Source: JBBIRG01 sp964410965
Lineage (GTDB): Bacteria; CLD3; SB21; JBBIRG01
NCBI GenBank assembly: GCA_964410965.1
Contig: CAYPIY010000001.1
Coordinates: 310,001-374,000, forward strand
Direction of reading: 5' to 3'
Length of the DNA: 64,000 nucleotides
Below, one piece after another: positions 15,776-25,251 of the stretch (the first letter of the stretch is position 1; the number at the start of each line of letters is the position of its first letter). The notes under the pieces were generated by a model that had not been told where the DNA came from, searched no databases, and saw nothing but the letters and a program-made list of their open reading frames with translations. The position numbers and the translations under genes were made by a program.

Positions 15776-18667
15776 TTATTTTTTTTCTTGCATTTTTTTC
15801 GTCAGTTCATCGAGTTTGGTCCGTGCGCTGTTGTCGCCGGGATTCCTCGTAAGCCATCGCTCCAGCTGGGCTTTGGCTTCTGACAGGGATGCCTGATCCC
15901 CTTTTCCCTCGAGGGCCTGTACGTACCAGCCAAGTCCTTCCGGATTATTCGGATCGTTTTCGACAACCGGCTTTAATATCTCAATGGAAGCATCGTAATC
16001 CTTCAGCATATACTGACAGACACCCGCTATCCTTATTTTCGCTCCGGCGTCCAGTTTGTACTGGCGTTCCCGGTCAAGGATTTCACGGACATATTCCCTG
16101 AGTTTTTCCGGTCTGCCCGCTTCCGAATAGAACTGTCCGACAGTTAACTTGATATTATAATCGCGCATCGGGATAATCGAATCCGGCATGCATTGTTCCA
16201 TGGAATCCAGTACTGCAGCGATCCTTTCGTTGTCTGATTTGTACCCGGGCATGACCCGGCTGATCAGGTTCAGTTTTTCCCGGTTACCGGAATTCTTGCT
16301 CAGGCGGATAAAATTAGCAATCTCAAGATACAGTGAACGGTAATTGGTTGTAAGCCGACGCACATTGTCATCGTAAAAAATGCCGGGATCGTTCAGGTTT
16401 CGGTATTTGTATTTATTAAAAGTATTTTCAAACAGTTTGCCGAAGGATTTGTCCTGATCCGGTACCGTGATCAGTCTGAACGCAAGACCGTCCATGCGCA
16501 GGTAACGCCGCAGGCCCACGTAATTATCAGGGCTTGTGGTAATCGCAAAATAAATGGGACGCTGCCATTTGTTCGAGAACAGGATGTCGAGAATCATCAG
16601 GTCCTGGACGCGGATACCACGTCCCTGCAATGTCGGTTCAACATCAAAACTCATCTTCGGAACAGGCATTGTCTCCCAGCCTGCGGGCAAAACATTACCC
16701 GACTCCGTCCAGTCCTTCCAATACACATCTTTGGGAACCTCCACGCTGAATGACCGTTTTTTCCATCCCTGAGGCTGAATGGAGGAATTAGGAATGTTCG
16801 GGTCGCCGAGAATATCACGGTCGCTGTAGCTGATCGGCACTTTCATAGCCTTGAACAGGGTTCCGTTTTTCAATTCGTAGGTCAACTGAACGTTCTTTTT
16901 GATATTGATATACCATTCGGTATTGACGAGGCTCAGGTTGACAATACTCACATCGGGACGGATTTTTTCCACTTCCTGAAGATACCACAGAGGAAAGGTA
17001 TCATTATCTCCGTTGGTATACAGTATCGCATTGGGTTCGCAGGTGTTAAGCAGGTTATAGGAGTAGTCCCAGGCGACATAATTAGCCTGACGGCTGCTCG
17101 TCCGGAAATTATAAATAAACATATTCAGGGGAAGCAGGATCAGGATCAGCCCGTAGACGGCAAAGATAATTTTCCGGCCCAGATCAGGGTTCTTAATTTT
17201 TTGCTCAATCCATTCAATGATGGAATAGATTCCCGGAGCCAGCCATAACGCAAACGCGAAAAACGCACCGTTATAGGAATAATCCCTTTCGCGGGGCTGC
17301 GGGTCGGGCTGGTTCAGATAAATAATGATCGCAATCCCGGTCGCGAAAAACAGTCCCAGAGTAGCCAGCGCACGTTTCCAGTCCCTTGCAAAATGATAGA
17401 ACGCTCCCCACAATCCTATCAGGAACGGAATCCCGTAGAGGCCGCGCAGGCTGAAAACTTTGTACATGAAGCTGTAACGGTCTTCCTCCGTATCCTGAAA
17501 CCGGTCAACGGACCAGCCAATGGCGTTTCTGGCATGGTCAATCACGGATAAAGCGTATTCATCCGGACGACCGATGAATTGCCAGTTGAAGTACCGGATA
17601 AACATTTTTTTCACCTGATATTCCCAGAAAGGCGCAACACGGGGCATGATGGAGGATTCCCCGTACTGTTCCCTATTCAGGTATTTTAAAAAGGCCTTCC
17701 AGGACTCGGGATCATTCTGGTCGATATTCGGATTCATGCCCGAACGGATCATCACCATGGCATACGTAGAATAGCCGATAAAGATCAGTAACGTGGAAAT
17801 AATCAGGAGCGCACCGGTATGATTGTTGTTCCGGATAAAATAATAAGACAAATAGATCAGGATCGCAAACAGGAACAGCACGGAAACCGTACCCAGCCCG
17901 AACCGGTCGAAAAACCCCGGGATTTCAATACTCCATAACACGAACACATTGTATACAACAAAAACCCCCAAAACGCCCGTCAGAACAAACAGGGAAAAAG
18001 ATTTCAGGGTAATTTCAAATTTCTTGGCATATATGATGAAAAATATGAACGGAAGAGCAAGGATATTCAACTGGTGAACTCCGATCGCCAGACCGACCAT
18101 GTACGCAATGAGCAGAAGATATGCGTCACTGTGGATGTCATCGGGTTTTTCCAGCCAGACCATAATCAGCCAGACCACAATCGCGGTAAAAAAAATGCTG
18201 GCCGCGTACACTTCTGATTCCACGGCATTGAACCACTGGCTGTAGGTGAACGCGAACGTGAGCGCCCCGATAGCCGAGGGAATCACGATCTTCAGTGTAC
18301 CAAACCAGTCTTCCGGTTTCGGAAGCCACTGCAGGAACATCCGGACGGAAATCAGGTATAAGAAAAGAACCGAAAACGCCGTTCCGACAACCGAAATCAG
18401 GGTTACACGAAATGCGATGTCGTAGTCGGTCATCGCGATTCCCAACCAGTACCCGATCTCCGAGAGCGGAAGCATCGAGAAAATCCGTCCGACAATCAGG
18501 AAAAGGGGCGAACCCGGGGGATGAGGCACTCCCATGGTATAGGCGCAAGCGGCGAATTCACCGCAGTCCCAGTAGGATACGGTGGGCGCCATGGAAAAAA
18601 GGTACCCCAGAAAAGAGATCGACCATACAATCAATGCGGTCCAGAGGTTTATGCGCTTGAACATCAT
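15776..18667 (-). CDS. DUF2723 membrane glycosyltransferase-like protein with C-terminal TPR
   Basis: 963 residues. The N-terminal half has about a dozen membrane helices and the DUF2723 signature (TVSYWDCGEFAACAYTMGVP, HPPGSPLF), resembling GT-C-type protein O-mannosyltransferases. The later part has a soluble region (CEPNAILYTNGDNDTFPLWY) and ends in TPR-like helices (about 860-950: YDASIEILKPVVENDPNNPE). The acidic D-x-E-like site DCGEF near residue 35 fits a metal-dependent GT-C enzyme. DUF2723 is the bacterial counterpart of eukaryotic TMEM260. Its start lies 15 bases after the rmlD stop. Glycosylation of exported proteins is a reasonable inference. Confidence 0.85.
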   Translation of the reverse strand: MMFKRINLWTALIVWSISFLGYLFSMAPTVSYWDCGEFAACAYTMGVPHPPGSPLFLIVGRIFSMLPLSEIGYWLGIAMTDYDIAFRVTLISVVGTAFSVLFLYLISVRMFLQWLPKPEDWFGTLKIVIPSAIGALTFAFTYSQWFNAVESEVYAASIFFTAIVVWLIMVWLEKPDDIHSDAYLLLIAYMVGLAIGVHQLNILALPFIFFIIYAKKFEITLKSFSLFVLTGVLGVFVVYNVFVLWSIEIPGFFDRFGLGTVSVLFLFAILIYLSYYFIRNNNHTGALLIISTLLIFIGYSTYAMVMIRSGMNPNIDQNDPESWKAFLKYLNREQYGESSIMPRVAPFWEYQVKKMFIRYFNWQFIGRPDEYALSVIDHARNAIGWSVDRFQDTEEDRYSFMYKVFSLRGLYGIPFLIGLWGAFYHFARDWKRALATLGLFFATGIAIIIYLNQPDPQPRERDYSYNGAFFAFALWLAPGIYSIIEWIEQKIKNPDLGRKIIFAVYGLILILLPLNMFIYNFRTSSRQANYVAWDYSYNLLNTCEPNAILYTNGDNDTFPLWYLQEVEKIRPDVSIVNLSLVNTEWYINIKKNVQLTYELKNGTLFKAMKVPISYSDRDILGDPNIPNSSIQPQGWKKRSFSVEVPKDVYWKDWTESGNVLPAGWETMPVPKMSFDVEPTLQGRGIRVQDLMILDILFSNKWQRPIYFAITTSPDNYVGLRRYLRMDGLAFRLITVPDQDKSFGKLFENTFNKYKYRNLNDPGIFYDDNVRRLTTNYRSLYLEIANFIRLSKNSGNREKLNLISRVMPGYKSDNERIAAVLDSMEQCMPDSIIPMRDYNIKLTVGQFYSEAGRPEKLREYVREILDRERQYKLDAGAKIRIAGVCQYMLKDYDASIEILKPVVENDPNNPEGLGWYVQALEGKGDQASLSEAKAQLERWLTRNPGDNSARTKLDELTKKMQEKK

Positions 18668-18682
18668 AAATTCATGTACTCC

Positions 18683-19558
18683 CTATATTGTTAAAATAGC
18701 GTTTTTGCGGTCATTGAAATAGTCAGCCAGCGCGGTCTGCCAGTCAGTCATGCAATCCAGACCGAGGTGTTTCAAACGGGCGTTTTCCAATACTGAATAA
18801 GCGGGCCTTTTCACGGAACTGGGATAGTCGCGGATAGAGGTTTTTTCCAGATTGACTTTCATATCCGCCATTTTAAATATCTGACGGGCGAATTCGTACC
18901 AGGAACACGATCCGTGATTGGTCGAATGGAATATTCCGTATTCTTCGCATTCCGCCAGGCTTCGGATTTGTTCCGCGAGATTGAACGCATAGGTAGGCGT
19001 GAGCACCTCATCGTCCACCACCCGAACGAGCCCCCCTTCCTGTCCGAGCCGGAGCATGGTTTCCACGAAATTCGTTTTTTTGCCGACGCATTCATGAATG
19101 CCATACAGGCCCGAAGTCCGGACGATCTGATGCCGGGGAAGTATGGATTCAATATAATATTCTGCTGCCAGTTTACTGATGCCGTAAGCGTTTAGGGGAC
19201 GCGGAATATCGTTTTCAGTATAGGGCATCCGCTGACGGCCGTCAAACACGTAATCGGTGCTGATGTGCACCAGTTTCGCACCGACGTTCTGGCAGGCCGC
19301 CGCGACATATTTCACGCCCACCGCGTTGATTTCAAAGGCCTTCTTATCGTTCTTTTCGCAGCCGGGGACATCCGTCCATGCCGCGGTATTGATGACGATT
19401 TCAGGGCGGGCACTGACGACACAATCACTGACCTGGGAAGGATTGGATATATCGCAGTCCTCGGCATCCATTCCTGTCAGATGATACCCGGTTTGGAAGA
19501 CGCGTTCAATGTCGCGTCCGAGCTGACCTTTCGCGCCAATGAGTAGGATTCTTTTCAT
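18683..19558 (-). CDS. rmlD: dTDP-4-dehydrorhamnose reductase
   Basis: 291 residues; the last enzyme of dTDP-L-rhamnose synthesis, reducing dTDP-4-keto-L-rhamnose with NAD(P)H in the cytoplasm. The N-terminal Rossmann motif GAKGQLGRD binds the cofactor, STDYVFDG carries the family Ser/Thr, and YGISKLAAEYY supplies the catalytic Tyr and Lys. Length is normal for RmlD. It lies 90 bases downstream of rmlC on the same strand. RmlA and RmlB are not in the window, so the pathway is split or supplied elsewhere. Confidence 0.92.
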   Translation of the reverse strand: MKRILLIGAKGQLGRDIERVFQTGYHLTGMDAEDCDISNPSQVSDCVVSARPEIVINTAAWTDVPGCEKNDKKAFEINAVGVKYVAAACQNVGAKLVHISTDYVFDGRQRMPYTENDIPRPLNAYGISKLAAEYYIESILPRHQIVRTSGLYGIHECVGKKTNFVETMLRLGQEGGLVRVVDDEVLTPTYAFNLAEQIRSLAECEEYGIFHSTNHGSCSWYEFARQIFKMADMKVNLEKTSIRDYPSSVKRPAYSVLENARLKHLGLDCMTDWQTALADYFNDRKNAILTI

Positions 19559-19648
19559 TTGTTTTTCATTTTTTTCAAAGCCGGGAGGAAGCTACTGAAT
19601 TTATTTGTATCTTTCAAGTAAAACCCCGAAAAAATGATCAGGCCCTCA

Positions 19649-20248
19649 TTATGAAGCCGTCATGTCTGAATCAGGACCTTTCGCAACCGGATAACGGAAA
19701 GCCGGGCATTTCCGGTAGGATTCCAACGTCTGTGCAATCCGGTCTTTCCCTGAGAGGGTCACTTCCCTCAGCGGCCATTCAATCCCGATTTCAGGATCAT
19801 TCCAGAGGACGCTTCCCTCCGCGGATGGGGAATAATAACTCGTACATTTGTACTGAACCTCGGCCACGTCGGAGAGGGTCAGAAAGGCGTGTCCGAATCC
19901 GGGCGGGCACCACAGCTGAAGCTGGTTCTCAGCGGTCAGTTCGTGCGAATACCATTGACCGAATGTTTCCGAACCAAGACGCAGGTCCACTACAGCGTCC
20001 CAGATCGATCCGTATGTGCACCTTACCAGCTTGCCCATCGGAGCGGTCATGTCCTGATAGTGAATGCCCCGGAGAACGCCCTTCACGGACCGGGAATGAT
20101 TGTCCTGCACGAATGCGGACGTCAGTCCTGCGGTTTCGAAATCCTTCCGGTGATAGGTTTCCATAAAAAATCCGCGTTCGTCACGGTAGCAATGCAATTC
20201 AATGACCCAAACTTCGGGAAAACGGGTCGGATGCTTGATCAGTTTCAT
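19649..20248 (-). CDS. rmlC: dTDP-4-dehydrorhamnose 3,5-epimerase
   Basis: 199 residues of the RmlC cupin family. The characteristic YRDERGFFMETYHRKDF, VQDNHSRS, LRGIHYQ (catalytic His) and WCPPGFGHAFLTLSD (second active-site region) are all present, as is the downstream YKCTSYYSPSAEGS. The enzyme epimerises C3 and C5 of dTDP-4-keto-6-deoxyglucose. Its ATG overlaps the stop of the upstream GT2 gene (ATGA), indicating coupled translation, and rmlD follows 90 bases later. Confidence 0.93.
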   Translation of the reverse strand: MKLIKHPTRFPEVWVIELHCYRDERGFFMETYHRKDFETAGLTSAFVQDNHSRSVKGVLRGIHYQDMTAPMGKLVRCTYGSIWDAVVDLRLGSETFGQWYSHELTAENQLQLWCPPGFGHAFLTLSDVAEVQYKCTSYYSPSAEGSVLWNDPEIGIEWPLREVTLSGKDRIAQTLESYRKCPAFRYPVAKGPDSDMTAS

Positions 20249-21321
20249 GAATTCGTTTTCATTTTATATTGCAAATCGGTATAGGTTCTTTTTTTTCTGA
20301 TGAAATAATCGATGACCAGGCTGCGCGGATACACAGCCTTGAACACTGATTTATCGCTGACCCGCCGCTGTTTCTGCACGATCCGGCGTTTACGTGCCAT
20401 CATCGGAAGGTGCGTCCAGAACCATGCGTGCGCCTTGAGAATCGCCCAAAACCAAGTCCAGTCAAATTTGGCGAGCGCGACCGCCGCATTGATGCCTTCC
20501 AGGCAGAACCGGACGCTCATGCGCTTCATTACCGACGTCCAGTGAAGATTCTTGAAAAGCATAAACAAATTGTTCCGGTGATTCAGGTAAAGCTTGCGGT
20601 ACGAGCCCGAGGGAAGGGTTCCTCCGGCGAAATGATAAATCACTCCTCCCGGCACGGACCGGATTTTGTATCCGGCAAGGTGTATGCGCCAGCAAAGATC
20701 AATTTCTTCCATATGGTAAATGAAATCATCATCCAGCAGACCGGTTTCCGTGAGTACTTCGGCCCTCAGGAACATCGCCGCTCCGCTGGCCCAGAAAATA
20801 TCGCAGCCGTTGTCGTACTGGCCCTGGTCTTTTTCGATCACGTCGAAGACGCGCCCGCGCAGAAACGGATATCCGAATTTATCGATCATGCCGCCTGCGG
20901 CGCCCGCATATTCGAAATACCCGTCGTCAATCATGGAACGGATCTTCGGCTGAAGGGCGGCCACCGAACCGTCGGCTTCCGCTTCCCCGACCAGCGGAGT
21001 CAGCCATCCCGGCTCGACCCGCACGTCGTTATTGAGCAGGACGATGTATTTTCCTTTTGCAGCGCGGATGCCGATATTATTGCCGCGGGAAAATCCGGCG
21101 TTCTCTCCGCTCTGGATGACGGTCACCGACGGAAAATTCGCCCGGATATATTCAACGGATTCATCCGACGATGCATTGTCCACCATGATCCATTCGACCG
21201 GATGATAACCGGTTTTCATGAGACTGGCATAACATGTTTCAAGAAACCGCATGCCGTTATAGTTGAGCACGATGACGGAGACAAGCGGTGGATCGGATGG
21301 GCATGAAAGTTCGTGGGTCAT
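20245..21321 (-). CDS. Family 2 glycosyltransferase, possibly rhamnosyltransferase
   Basis: 358 residues with an N-terminal GT-A domain: SVIVLNYNG (nucleotide-sugar site), DNASSDESVEYI, GENAGFSRGNNIGI, LNNDVRVEPGWL (acidic metal region) and HMEEIDLCWRIHLAG. The C-terminal 100 residues are basic and may touch the membrane. It is directly coupled to rmlC by a 4-base overlap, which makes dTDP-rhamnose a likely donor; this is context inference. Similar GT2 enzymes use other donors. Confidence 0.85.
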   Translation of the reverse strand: MTHELSCPSDPPLVSVIVLNYNGMRFLETCYASLMKTGYHPVEWIMVDNASSDESVEYIRANFPSVTVIQSGENAGFSRGNNIGIRAAKGKYIVLLNNDVRVEPGWLTPLVGEAEADGSVAALQPKIRSMIDDGYFEYAGAAGGMIDKFGYPFLRGRVFDVIEKDQGQYDNGCDIFWASGAAMFLRAEVLTETGLLDDDFIYHMEEIDLCWRIHLAGYKIRSVPGGVIYHFAGGTLPSGSYRKLYLNHRNNLFMLFKNLHWTSVMKRMSVRFCLEGINAAVALAKFDWTWFWAILKAHAWFWTHLPMMARKRRIVQKQRRVSDKSVFKAVYPRSLVIDYFIRKKRTYTDLQYKMKTNS

Positions 21322-21347
21322 ATCGGGTTCGGTCAGGGTAAGGATGA

Positions 21348-22775
21348 TCAGAACGCCGGCTCATCCATATTCACCGGCGGCGGAATGTTTTGCACGTGAT
21401 GAGTTTCGATTTCCTCAAACCGGGCATATTTTTTTATGAAGTTCAGATGGATTTCGCCCTGAGGGCCGTTCCGCTGTTTGCCAATAATGATATCCGCGAC
21501 CACCGGATCTTTCCTGCGTTCCAGCTCTTCCTGCTCATAATAATCCTGACGGTGCACAAACATCACGACATCGGCGTCCTGTTCGATGGAGCCGGAATCG
21601 CGAAGGTCTGAAAGGACGGGTTTTTTCTCCCCTCCGCGCTGTTCGACGGCCCGCGAAAGCTGGCTCAGAGCGATGATAGGGATGTTCAGTTCCTTGGCGA
21701 GCGCTTTCAGCGAACGGGAGATCATAGCAACCTCCTCCTGACGGTTCGCGCCGGCGCGTGCGGATGCCGATACCAGCTGAAGATAATCGACGATCAGCAA
21801 TTCGATGTTTTTCTCCGATTTCAAACGTCTTGCACGGGCCCGCAGTTCGAGGACATTCAGGCCGGCGGTATCATCAATATACAGCGGCGCGCCGGACAAA
21901 CGGCCGAGGCATGTCGACAATTTGGGCCAGTCATCGTTGGGCAGCATGCCCGTACGTACTTTATGGGCATCCACTTTCGCTTCGGCGCAGAGCAGACGCA
22001 TCACTAGCTGAAGGCTGGACATTTCAAGACTGAAAAACCCTACCGGCCTTTTTTCCATAACGGTAATGTTCCTCGCGATGGAGAGTACCAGTGCTGTTTT
22101 CCCCATGCTCGGACGGCCGGCGACTATGATCAGGTCCGAATTCTGGAATCCGCTGGTCAGCCCGTCGAGGGAGCGGTATCCCGAAGGAACGCCCGTTGCT
22201 CCAGAACGGTAATGGTATTTCTCGATCTGCTCCAGCGTAGTCATCAGAATGGATTTGATCTCCTGAAAGGGAGTATTGGAACGGTCCTCGGATACCTTAT
22301 ACACTTCCTGCTCTACCTGATCGATCAACTGGTCGACATCGTCGGTTTCCTGAAAAGCCATGGAAACGATTTGTGAACCGACCTGGATCAGTTTCCGAAG
22401 CCGCGATTTATCATACACGGTTTTTACGTAATGATCGATATTAGCCGCGCTGGGCAGTTTCTGAGATAGGCCTGTCAGGAAAAAACTCCCCCCTATCCGT
22501 TCCAGATGGTTCAGTTTACGGAGTTCTTCGGTCACAGTAATCAGGTCGATCGGATTGTGATTCGCATACAAGCGCTTGTAGGCGGTAAAGATGATCCGGT
22601 GGGCTTCCCTGTAAAAACACGATTCATCAAGGATTTCGATCACCCTCGACATGACCGATTCGTCCAGCAGAACCGCGCCCAGAACGGCTTCTTCCACGTC
22701 CAGCGCCTGGGGCGGGATACGGCCGGGATGCTCGGCAGCTTCAAGGGACAGATTCAGGTCATCGTGCGGAATCAT
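21348..22775 (-). CDS. dnaB: Replicative DNA helicase DnaB
   Basis: 475 residues, normal DnaB length. The N-terminal domain (about 18-120: PPQALDVEEAVLGAVLLDES) binds primase, and the RecA-like domain carries Walker A GRPSMGKTAL, Walker B LLIVDYLQL, and the LSQLSRAVEQRGGEKKPVLS and DLRDSGSIEQDAD motifs. It unwinds DNA at the replication fork as a hexamer. It stands between a receiver gene and the GT2-rml operon rather than next to rplI as in many bacteria. No intein is present. Confidence 0.95.
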   Translation of the reverse strand: MIPHDDLNLSLEAAEHPGRIPPQALDVEEAVLGAVLLDESVMSRVIEILDESCFYREAHRIIFTAYKRLYANHNPIDLITVTEELRKLNHLERIGGSFFLTGLSQKLPSAANIDHYVKTVYDKSRLRKLIQVGSQIVSMAFQETDDVDQLIDQVEQEVYKVSEDRSNTPFQEIKSILMTTLEQIEKYHYRSGATGVPSGYRSLDGLTSGFQNSDLIIVAGRPSMGKTALVLSIARNITVMEKRPVGFFSLEMSSLQLVMRLLCAEAKVDAHKVRTGMLPNDDWPKLSTCLGRLSGAPLYIDDTAGLNVLELRARARRLKSEKNIELLIVDYLQLVSASARAGANRQEEVAMISRSLKALAKELNIPIIALSQLSRAVEQRGGEKKPVLSDLRDSGSIEQDADVVMFVHRQDYYEQEELERRKDPVVADIIIGKQRNGPQGEIHLNFIKKYARFEEIETHHVQNIPPPVNMDEPAF

Positions 22776-22830
22776 AGGACTAAAATGAGAAAGTTATGAA
22801 AATAAACATCAGTCACACAATTGCCGGGAA

Positions 22831-23601
22831 TTAAAAAGTCAACGGATTGTCCTTTAAGGTGGCGATCATTTCATTGACGCTCAGCGGCCCGGACTGGAAA
22901 GACTCACCTTCTGAGGGTGTTTTCATCCATTCCACAGCCTGCGCCAGTATCCGGATGGTTTCGGTCACCCGTGCGGTTCCGCTTTTACAGGCCTCCAGCA
23001 GTTTCTGCACATCCTGCGCATTGCCGGGACGACAGACCTGCGCCCGCGCGGAGATAGGCGCGATAGCGTTATTGATGTGATGGGAGATCGCCAGCAGGGT
23101 CTTTTCCAGCGTGTGGATCCTTTCCAGTTCTTTCTCCCGAGCAATGAGCTCATCCCGGAGACGTTTCATTTTCAAAAGGGATGAAACCCGGGCCCTCAAT
23201 TCGGCGACATTATACGGCTTGGTCATAAAATCGTCCGCGCCAATGTTCAGGCTGACCACTTTGTCAAACAAATCCTTCTTAGCGGTGATGAGCAGGATGG
23301 GCGTCAGGCGAATCTCATGATCGGAGCGGACGAGTTCGCAGAATTTGTACCCGTTGATCACCGGCATCATGATATCGCTGATCACCAGGTCATGTTTCCT
23401 CTGTTTCAGCAGTTCGAGCCCTTCCTGCCCGTCATGGGCCACGTCAACCTGGTATCCGACTTTGACAAAAATCATTTTGAGTATGGCCAGCGTATCGTCA
23501 TCATCGTCAATCATCAGAAGGCGGCTGTTAGCAGGTGTTTCAACCGACGGGTCGTACCATAAAGGGATCTTGGACGGGACCGGTTTGTCTTGTTCGTTCA
23601 T
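22831..23601 (-). CDS. Response-regulator receiver fused to kinase-like DHp domain without ATPase
   Basis: 256 residues. The receiver (about 25-140) has the full active site: acidic cluster IDDDDD, phospho-acceptor Asp76 (VISDIMMP), Thr106, Lys128 (TKPY). A coiled linker (about 145-170) leads to a histidine-kinase H-box-like helix, LLAISHHINNAIAP (His174/His175). The protein stops after the second helix, without N, G or other ATP-binding motifs. It may be a phosphotransfer protein or a receiver that docks a kinase; either is inference. It is followed 55 bases later by dnaB. Confidence 0.8.
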   Translation of the reverse strand: MNEQDKPVPSKIPLWYDPSVETPANSRLLMIDDDDDTLAILKMIFVKVGYQVDVAHDGQEGLELLKQRKHDLVISDIMMPVINGYKFCELVRSDHEIRLTPILLITAKKDLFDKVVSLNIGADDFMTKPYNVAELRARVSSLLKMKRLRDELIAREKELERIHTLEKTLLAISHHINNAIAPISARAQVCRPGNAQDVQKLLEACKSGTARVTETIRILAQAVEWMKTPSEGESFQSGPLSVNEMIATLKDNPLTF

Positions 23602-23644
23602 GGAAAATTGTCACAAGTAGGATGAAAGGGAATAAATTCCTCAA

Positions 23645-23673
23645 TTGACTTTATTTGCAAAAATTAATATCTT
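23645..23673 (+). promoter_or_regulatory. Sigma70-like promoter of the HEAT lipoprotein operon
   Basis: TTGACT and TATCTT are separated by 17 bases in the 236-base divergent spacer. The predicted start of transcription leaves about 155 bases of leader before the ATG at 23838. That leader includes a GCCCG...CGGGC stem around 23744-23763. Confidence 0.45.
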
Positions 23674-23837
23674 CAGCACACTAAAAAAGAAACCGGTACG
23701 TCCGATTGACTCGGTTCACCATACCAGATGAAATCCAACGGCCCGCAACTTAAAACGGGCTGTCATTATAAAAACATTTAAACCGATACGCAAGTTTTTT
23801 TTATCCCGGTCGGTTCAACGTCAAAACGGAGATTCTG

Positions 23838-25217
23838 ATGCACCATTTGACATTCACGCGCTCAGCAGTCCTGACGCTGTCCGGCCTGCTGATGGCTTTT
23901 TCCTTCGGATGCATGAAACAACCGCCGAAATCCAAGGCTCCGTCAGACCGTAAGATCATACTCAGCATGTGCTGGCAGACGCTGGAACTCGGGATGAAGG
24001 ACAAGAACGCATTCGTTCAGAACCATGCCATGCGGCTGCTCGGCCGCATCGGAACCCGCCGCGCGGTCATCGCGCTGCAATCCTCGGACCTGAAGGCAAA
24101 ACCCACGCTGGTCCGCACGTACGTTAACACGCTCGGAAAAATCAAGGACAGTCTTGCATTCCAGTCGCTTCACGACCATCTCCGCACGTCCGATTTTCAG
24201 ATACGCGCCCGCGCCGTTGCCGGCCTCGTTCATCTGGGACCGCTGTACGATGATTCCATCATGGTCCGGATTCTCCGGAAATCCTTCCGGGACATCGACA
24301 GCATTGTCGTGGACAGCCTGCTGTATGATTCCCTGGCCACCGCCAATGAAAAAAACGAACTGCGCGCAAAAATCGGCATCGCCCTTCTGAAATACAGACA
24401 AAAAGACGGGATAACGTATATCCAGAAAGGCATGAAAGACCCGTCCTTCCAGATCCGATTGTCGATCGTTAATTCGCTGGGTGAAATACAGCCCGGTGAA
24501 AGCACGGAACTGTTAAGCCGTTTTCAGAAAGACCCCTCTGATTACGTTCGTTCCAAAGCCGCAGAAGCGCTAGGAAAAATCAATTCCCCGCCGGCTCTGG
24601 ATCTGATCCGGGAACTGATGACCAAAGACCCTTCCGAATCGGTTCGCATCAGCGCCGCTATCGAACTCCTGAAAACGGATGAAATGTCGGCCTACCCCGT
24701 GATCCTGCAGGGTATCCAGTCCTATGATGATGATATCCGCGGTAAGTCCATCCTCGCGCTGGGCGACGTAAAAAATCAGGCCTCAAAGGACAAAATCCTG
24801 AAAGTGATTTCTCCACTGATCGAAGACCCGAACGAATGGATACGGATTTCCGTGATCGGAGCCATCGGAAAAATGAACGATACTGCCTCGGCGTCAATCG
24901 TGGAAAAAGCGCTTGAAACTGACCCTTCCCAGGATGTACGCGAAATCGCGCTTTCGGTCTTCTCGAGATTCAGAGGCAAGGACATGATTCCACGGCTGGT
25001 CAGTTACCTTAGCGACGATGCTTATTCCATGCGTTCGGCCGCCGTATCCGCACTCGGCCGTATCCGTGACGGTAAGCTGGTCGACCAGACCATCATCCCG
25101 GAAATCTATGACCGCATGATCAATGATACGGACATGATTGTCAGGCTCTGGGCAGCGCTCGCCCTGTACGACATACTCAACGATTACCGCATCACTTCAG
25201 CGGATCAGTCAAAATAA
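23838..25217 (+). CDS. HEAT-repeat lipoprotein
   Basis: 459 residues. A signal peptide with lipobox-like FSFGC gives a lipid-anchored Cys near residue 25. The rest is a solenoid of HEAT or PBS-lyase-type repeats, roughly ten units (MRLLGRIGTRRAVIALQ, SIVNSLGEIQPGESTELLS, RSKAAEALGKINSPPALDLI, ISVIGAIGKMNDTASASIV, SAAVSALGRIRDGKLVDQ). Such solenoids bind protein partners. The lipid anchor puts it in the envelope. It is followed 34 bases later by the UPF0182 membrane protein, so the two may form a complex; this is inferred from position. Confidence 0.85.
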   Translation: MHHLTFTRSAVLTLSGLLMAFSFGCMKQPPKSKAPSDRKIILSMCWQTLELGMKDKNAFVQNHAMRLLGRIGTRRAVIALQSSDLKAKPTLVRTYVNTLGKIKDSLAFQSLHDHLRTSDFQIRARAVAGLVHLGPLYDDSIMVRILRKSFRDIDSIVVDSLLYDSLATANEKNELRAKIGIALLKYRQKDGITYIQKGMKDPSFQIRLSIVNSLGEIQPGESTELLSRFQKDPSDYVRSKAAEALGKINSPPALDLIRELMTKDPSESVRISAAIELLKTDEMSAYPVILQGIQSYDDDIRGKSILALGDVKNQASKDKILKVISPLIEDPNEWIRISVIGAIGKMNDTASASIVEKALETDPSQDVREIALSVFSRFRGKDMIPRLVSYLSDDAYSMRSAAVSALGRIRDGKLVDQTIIPEIYDRMINDTDMIVRLWAALALYDILNDYRITSADQSK

Positions 25218-25251
25218 CTTATTCCAATATATCGCTCGGGAGAATGAACTC

